Assembly (NCBI GenBank): GCA_017613275.1
Contig: JAGAED010000009.1
Location: 1 to 61,075, forward strand
Direction of reading: 5' to 3'
Origin: Clostridia bacterium
GTDB taxonomy: Bacteria > Bacillota > Clostridia > TANB77 > CAG-508
DNA length: 61,075 bases
Shown here: in pieces, positions 58,760 to 61,075 of the stretch
Layout: each line of letters opens with the position of its first letter
Numbering within the stretch: position 1 is the first letter of the stretch
Program-made: the position numbers and the translations under genes
Notes under the pieces: generated by a model
Databases searched by the model: none
What the model was told of the DNA's origin: nothing
The model's input: only the letters and a program-made list of their open reading frames with translations

Positions 58760-59620
58760 ATGAAAGAATATGTTTTAAAGTCACCAAAATCCTTTGAATT
58801 GAAAGACATTTTCGAGTGTGGGCAATGCTTCCGTTGGAATGAAGAACCAGACGGAAGTTATACAGGGGTATTCAAAGAAAATGTTTTAAACGTAAAAAAA
58901 GATGGACAAGATGTCTATTTTAAAGGAATTTGCAAAGATAATATAAAAGAAGTTGTAGAAGAATATTTTGATTTAGAAAGAAATTATGAAGAAATAAAAA
59001 ATACACTTTCAAAAATAGATAAGAACATGGAAAAAAGTGTAGAATATGGAAGTGGAATAAGAATTTTAAACCAAGACTTATGGGAAACTATAATATCTTT
59101 CATAATCTCAGCAAACAACAATATTCCAAGAATAAAGGGAATAATAGAAAGACTTTCTAAAAAATATGGAAACAAAATTGAATTTAATGGAAAGGATTAT
59201 TACACATTCCCAACACCAAAACAACTTGAAAATGTTACAGTAGAAGAATTTAGACAACTTGGATTAGGTTTTAGAGATATAAGACTTTATGAAACAACAA
59301 AAATGGTTTTAGATAAACAAATAGATTTAGAAAAACTATACAAAGAGCCAAATACAGAAGCGGTTAGAGAAGAGTTGTTAAAGCTTTCAGGCGTTGGGCC
59401 AAAAGTTGCAGATTGTATTTTACTTTTCTCAGACTTGAAAAGATTAGATGTTTTTCCAATTGATGTTTGGGTTAGAAGAGTAATGAACGATTTGTACATA
59501 AAAGAAGCGGATGAAACCAAAGTGAGCAAAAAGAAGATAGAAAATCTTGCACAAGAGAAGTTTGGAAACTTGGCAGGATTGGCACAGCAGTATCTATTTT
59601 ACTGGCGTCGCGAAGCGTGA
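58760..59620 (+). CDS. 8-oxoguanine DNA glycosylase (OGG1-like)
   Basis: The 286-residue base-excision repair enzyme removes 8-oxoguanine. It has an N-terminal OGG-N domain (LKDIFECGQCFRWNEEPDGS, about 14-33) and the helix-hairpin-helix LLKLSGVGPKVADCILLF (about 208-225), with the catalytic Lys in GPKVADC. The catalytic Asp lies in FPIDVWVRRVM (about 233-243). WETIISFIISANNNIPRI (about 111-128) is the conserved minor-groove segment. The ATG at 58760 has GGAG 9 nt upstream and follows the promoter; a TTG at 58706 would overlap it. It is a single-gene unit. Confidence 0.92.
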   Translation: MKEYVLKSPKSFELKDIFECGQCFRWNEEPDGSYTGVFKENVLNVKKDGQDVYFKGICKDNIKEVVEEYFDLERNYEEIKNTLSKIDKNMEKSVEYGSGIRILNQDLWETIISFIISANNNIPRIKGIIERLSKKYGNKIEFNGKDYYTFPTPKQLENVTVEEFRQLGLGFRDIRLYETTKMVLDKQIDLEKLYKEPNTEAVREELLKLSGVGPKVADCILLFSDLKRLDVFPIDVWVRRVMNDLYIKEADETKVSKKKIENLAQEKFGNLAGLAQQYLFYWRREA

Positions 59621-59669
59621 TTTTGAAAAATAATTGCGTTTTGGCTGTGTGTTAAATATATTTGGCTTT

Positions 59670-59841
59670 CGAGAAAAAATACTGATTTTGATTTTTTCTC
59701 GGTTACCCGACGACGACGTTAAGAAATTATAAGAAAAGCTCTTAACAAACCCCGAATTCAGGACCATTTAAGAGCTTTTCTAACAATTTCTATAACTGCT
59801 CTGGTCGCATTCGAAAAATTCCAAATCAGTATTTTTTTCTC
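59670..59841. repeat. Nested palindromic element
   Basis: Three pairings are visible. A local hairpin has 59670-59680 with 59691-59701 (11 bp). A central stem has 59722-59745 with 59768-59791 (21 paired bases around a 3x3 internal loop). A long-range pairing has GAGAAAAAATACTGATTT (59671-59688) with 59823-59841, one extra T. There is no ORF. The layout resembles a non-coding mobile (MITE-like) element or a large structured RNA (inference). Confidence 0.55.
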
Positions 59842-59875
59842 TTTAGCAAATGCTTACGGAGAATTTTTTGCTAAA
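59842..59875 (-). terminator. Hairpin at the end of the pilin-like gene
   Basis: TTTAGCAAA (59842-59850) and TTTGCTAAA (59867-59875) pair and overlap the pilin-like stop codon. On the minus strand GAGAAAAAAA follows rather than T, so termination efficiency is doubtful. Confidence 0.4.
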
Positions 59876-61010
59876 TAACTAAATTCCAAGCAGTTTCTGG
59901 TTTATTATGTGTAGTTGTATTTTCATCATTAACATTTTGGAATAGGCATTCTGGTTTTATAGTTAAAACTGGTCGAACGCCAGCAGATGTGTTACGACCT
60001 CCACTATCGCTTTGACTTCCAGTAGTATTTACCCATCTTAATGTACCAGCCGGTGTATATCCATTAGCTAAAAAATAATTAATTCCTATATTTCTTAAAG
60101 TATTTGATGTAGTTCCTTCACTTCCAGTTATAGCTTTTGTTTCAGCAAAATAGGCTGAATGAGCATAATTTTGTATTACAAAGGATAAGTTTTCATACAT
60201 ATTCCAAGTTCTTGGTTCAACATCTTTATATGCAGATTCATCAATTCCATCTATTTTACCTCTTCCGAAAATAAATTGACTTCTAGCAGCACTTCGACTA
60301 GCTTTTTCATTTGATGTTCCAGAACCATAATTTTGAGGTTGATAGTACCATTCTGGACATCCAGCATGAATTATATTTATACTTCCATCATCATTTATTT
60401 TTAAAACACGCCAGCCAGAATGATTTTCATCAATTTCTGCTACATTATTTGAACCCTTAATTATTCCATTATTCTTACTTTGCCCAACTTTAAATCCACC
60501 AAAAGTATATGGATTATTGGCATCTGGGATTGTTTCTCCGGAATATAAGTTACCCATTTCATCGATTTCTTCCTGTGTCCAAGTTCCGGCATCATAATTT
60601 ACAAAGTCTCCAACTTGTACATTCATTTCTGTTCTTGTTCCAATATTTTCTGACATAGGTATTACATCATAAGATTGTTTTATTAGGTACTCAATGCCTG
60701 TTTTTTCGCTTGTAACTTGCCAAGGTCCATTTTGAGAAAGACTGCTTATATTAGAAGCAAATTTATTTAACGCAGTTCTTAGATTGCTTTCAGTTAATTC
60801 TCCATATTTATCTTCATTTGTTGCTGTTATAACCGCATTAGAAATAATTTGTTTTTCATTTGCAATCGTGGCTTCATCATGTTCATGAGTGGCTTCTTTA
60901 AGTACTCCATCATCACTGGTAATATTCGAAATTGTAACACCGGCAAGGATAATTAAAACAACGATTGTAATAATCAAAATTATTAAAGTTATACCTCTTG
61001 ATTCAGACAT
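59871..61010 (-). CDS. Type IV pilin-like (pseudopilin) surface protein
   Basis: The 379 residues begin MSESRGITLIILIITIVVLI: a short basic leader, the prepilin-peptidase site RG|ITLI, and a hydrophobic helix continuing to LAGVTIS. The usual Glu at mature position 5 is Ile. The next part (about 33-190) is helical and polar. The C-terminal region (about 190-370) carries GWRVLKINDDGSINIIHAG and NTSAGVRPVLTIKP, an ending common in exported Clostridia proteins (DUF6273-like, tentative). It is probably anchored in the membrane or in a pseudopilus. No Shine-Dalgarno precedes the ATG at 61010; an 11-bp hairpin sits there instead. No other pilus genes are in the window. Confidence 0.75.
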   Translation of the reverse strand: MSESRGITLIILIITIVVLIILAGVTISNITSDDGVLKEATHEHDEATIANEKQIISNAVITATNEDKYGELTESNLRTALNKFASNISSLSQNGPWQVTSEKTGIEYLIKQSYDVIPMSENIGTRTEMNVQVGDFVNYDAGTWTQEEIDEMGNLYSGETIPDANNPYTFGGFKVGQSKNNGIIKGSNNVAEIDENHSGWRVLKINDDGSINIIHAGCPEWYYQPQNYGSGTSNEKASRSAARSQFIFGRGKIDGIDESAYKDVEPRTWNMYENLSFVIQNYAHSAYFAETKAITGSEGTTSNTLRNIGINYFLANGYTPAGTLRWVNTTGSQSDSGGRNTSAGVRPVLTIKPECLFQNVNDENTTTHNKPETAWNLVI

Positions 61011-61035
61011 TGCATAAAATGCTGATTTTGTGCAA
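61010..61035 (-). promoter_or_regulatory. Hairpin at the pilin-like start codon
   Basis: TTGCATAAAAT (61010-61020) and ATTTTGTGCAA (61025-61035) form a stem ending at the ATG, with one non-standard pair. It occupies the place where a ribosome binding site would be. Confidence 0.45.
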
Positions 61036-61075
61036 TGTTTTTATATCAATTATGATTATTACCAAAAACTTGAAA

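Overview
The window looks like chromosomal DNA of a low-GC, spore-forming Firmicute of the class Clostridia, probably an uncultured gut lineage (inference). The reasons are the very AT-rich codons, strong AGGAGG ribosome binding sites, TTGACA/TATAAT promoters, tRNA genes with encoded CCA, a spoIIR gene, B. subtilis-type rlmH, walJ and class 1B pyrD genes, and a huge SpaA/GLUG/MucBP surface protein. There is no rRNA, CRISPR array, transposase or integrase in the window.

Layout. (1) 1-12.9 kb is an accessory defence island. It holds a fragment of a phage replisome-organiser gene, a reverse transcriptase preceded by a promoter and about 270 nt of structured untranslated sequence, an XRE regulator overlapping a complete type I restriction-modification operon (hsdR, hsdM, hsdS), a three-part protein (methylase-tail-like, HsdS-like, HEPN-like), a GIY-YIG/DUF4357 protein, and a separate HTH-Fic unit with two small membrane proteins. 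A piece resembling a tRNA-fMet anticodon arm lies at the right edge. (2) 12.9-26 kb mixes housekeeping genes with odd ones: DUF523, sortase, Ser/His/Arg-rich membrane protein, HD hydrolase, ABC-F ATPase, HtrA protease, a large adenosine-deaminase-like protein with a Rossmann-like tail, and a UmuC-type polymerase under an SOS-like promoter. Three genes here look richer in GC than their surroundings. Two of them (24.1-25.8 kb) encode unrelated proteins but share the same promoter, leader and 3' end, and the 3' end is complementary to their own leader and Shine-Dalgarno.

(3) 26-45 kb is mostly core metabolism: a pyrE-like gene, L,D-transpeptidase, pyrF-pyrK-pyrD, tRNA genes (Pro, three Arg), M18 aminopeptidase, two ORF-less promoter regions that may encode small RNAs, rlmH, walJ, murA, spoIIR, a UDP-sugar pyrophosphorylase followed by a phosphoglucomutase, AIM24, a ZIP transporter gene broken by three identical-looking C insertions, and pcrA. 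(4) 45-61 kb carries a small membrane exporter flanked by two copies of a 110-bp palindromic repeat, a P-type cation ATPase, the 3081-residue surface protein, a YitT membrane protein, an 8-oxoguanine glycosylase, a nested palindromic element and a pilin-like protein.

Working together: the island genes are best read as stacked anti-phage systems. UmuC, AlkD-like protein, Ogg and PcrA form a scattered DNA-repair set. pyrF-K-D is a pyrimidine operon. The UDP-sugar pyrophosphorylase and phosphomutase probably supply nucleotide sugars, and MurA, the L,D-transpeptidase, the sortase and the giant adhesin act at the cell surface. All names rest on motif recognition by eye; no database search was run.
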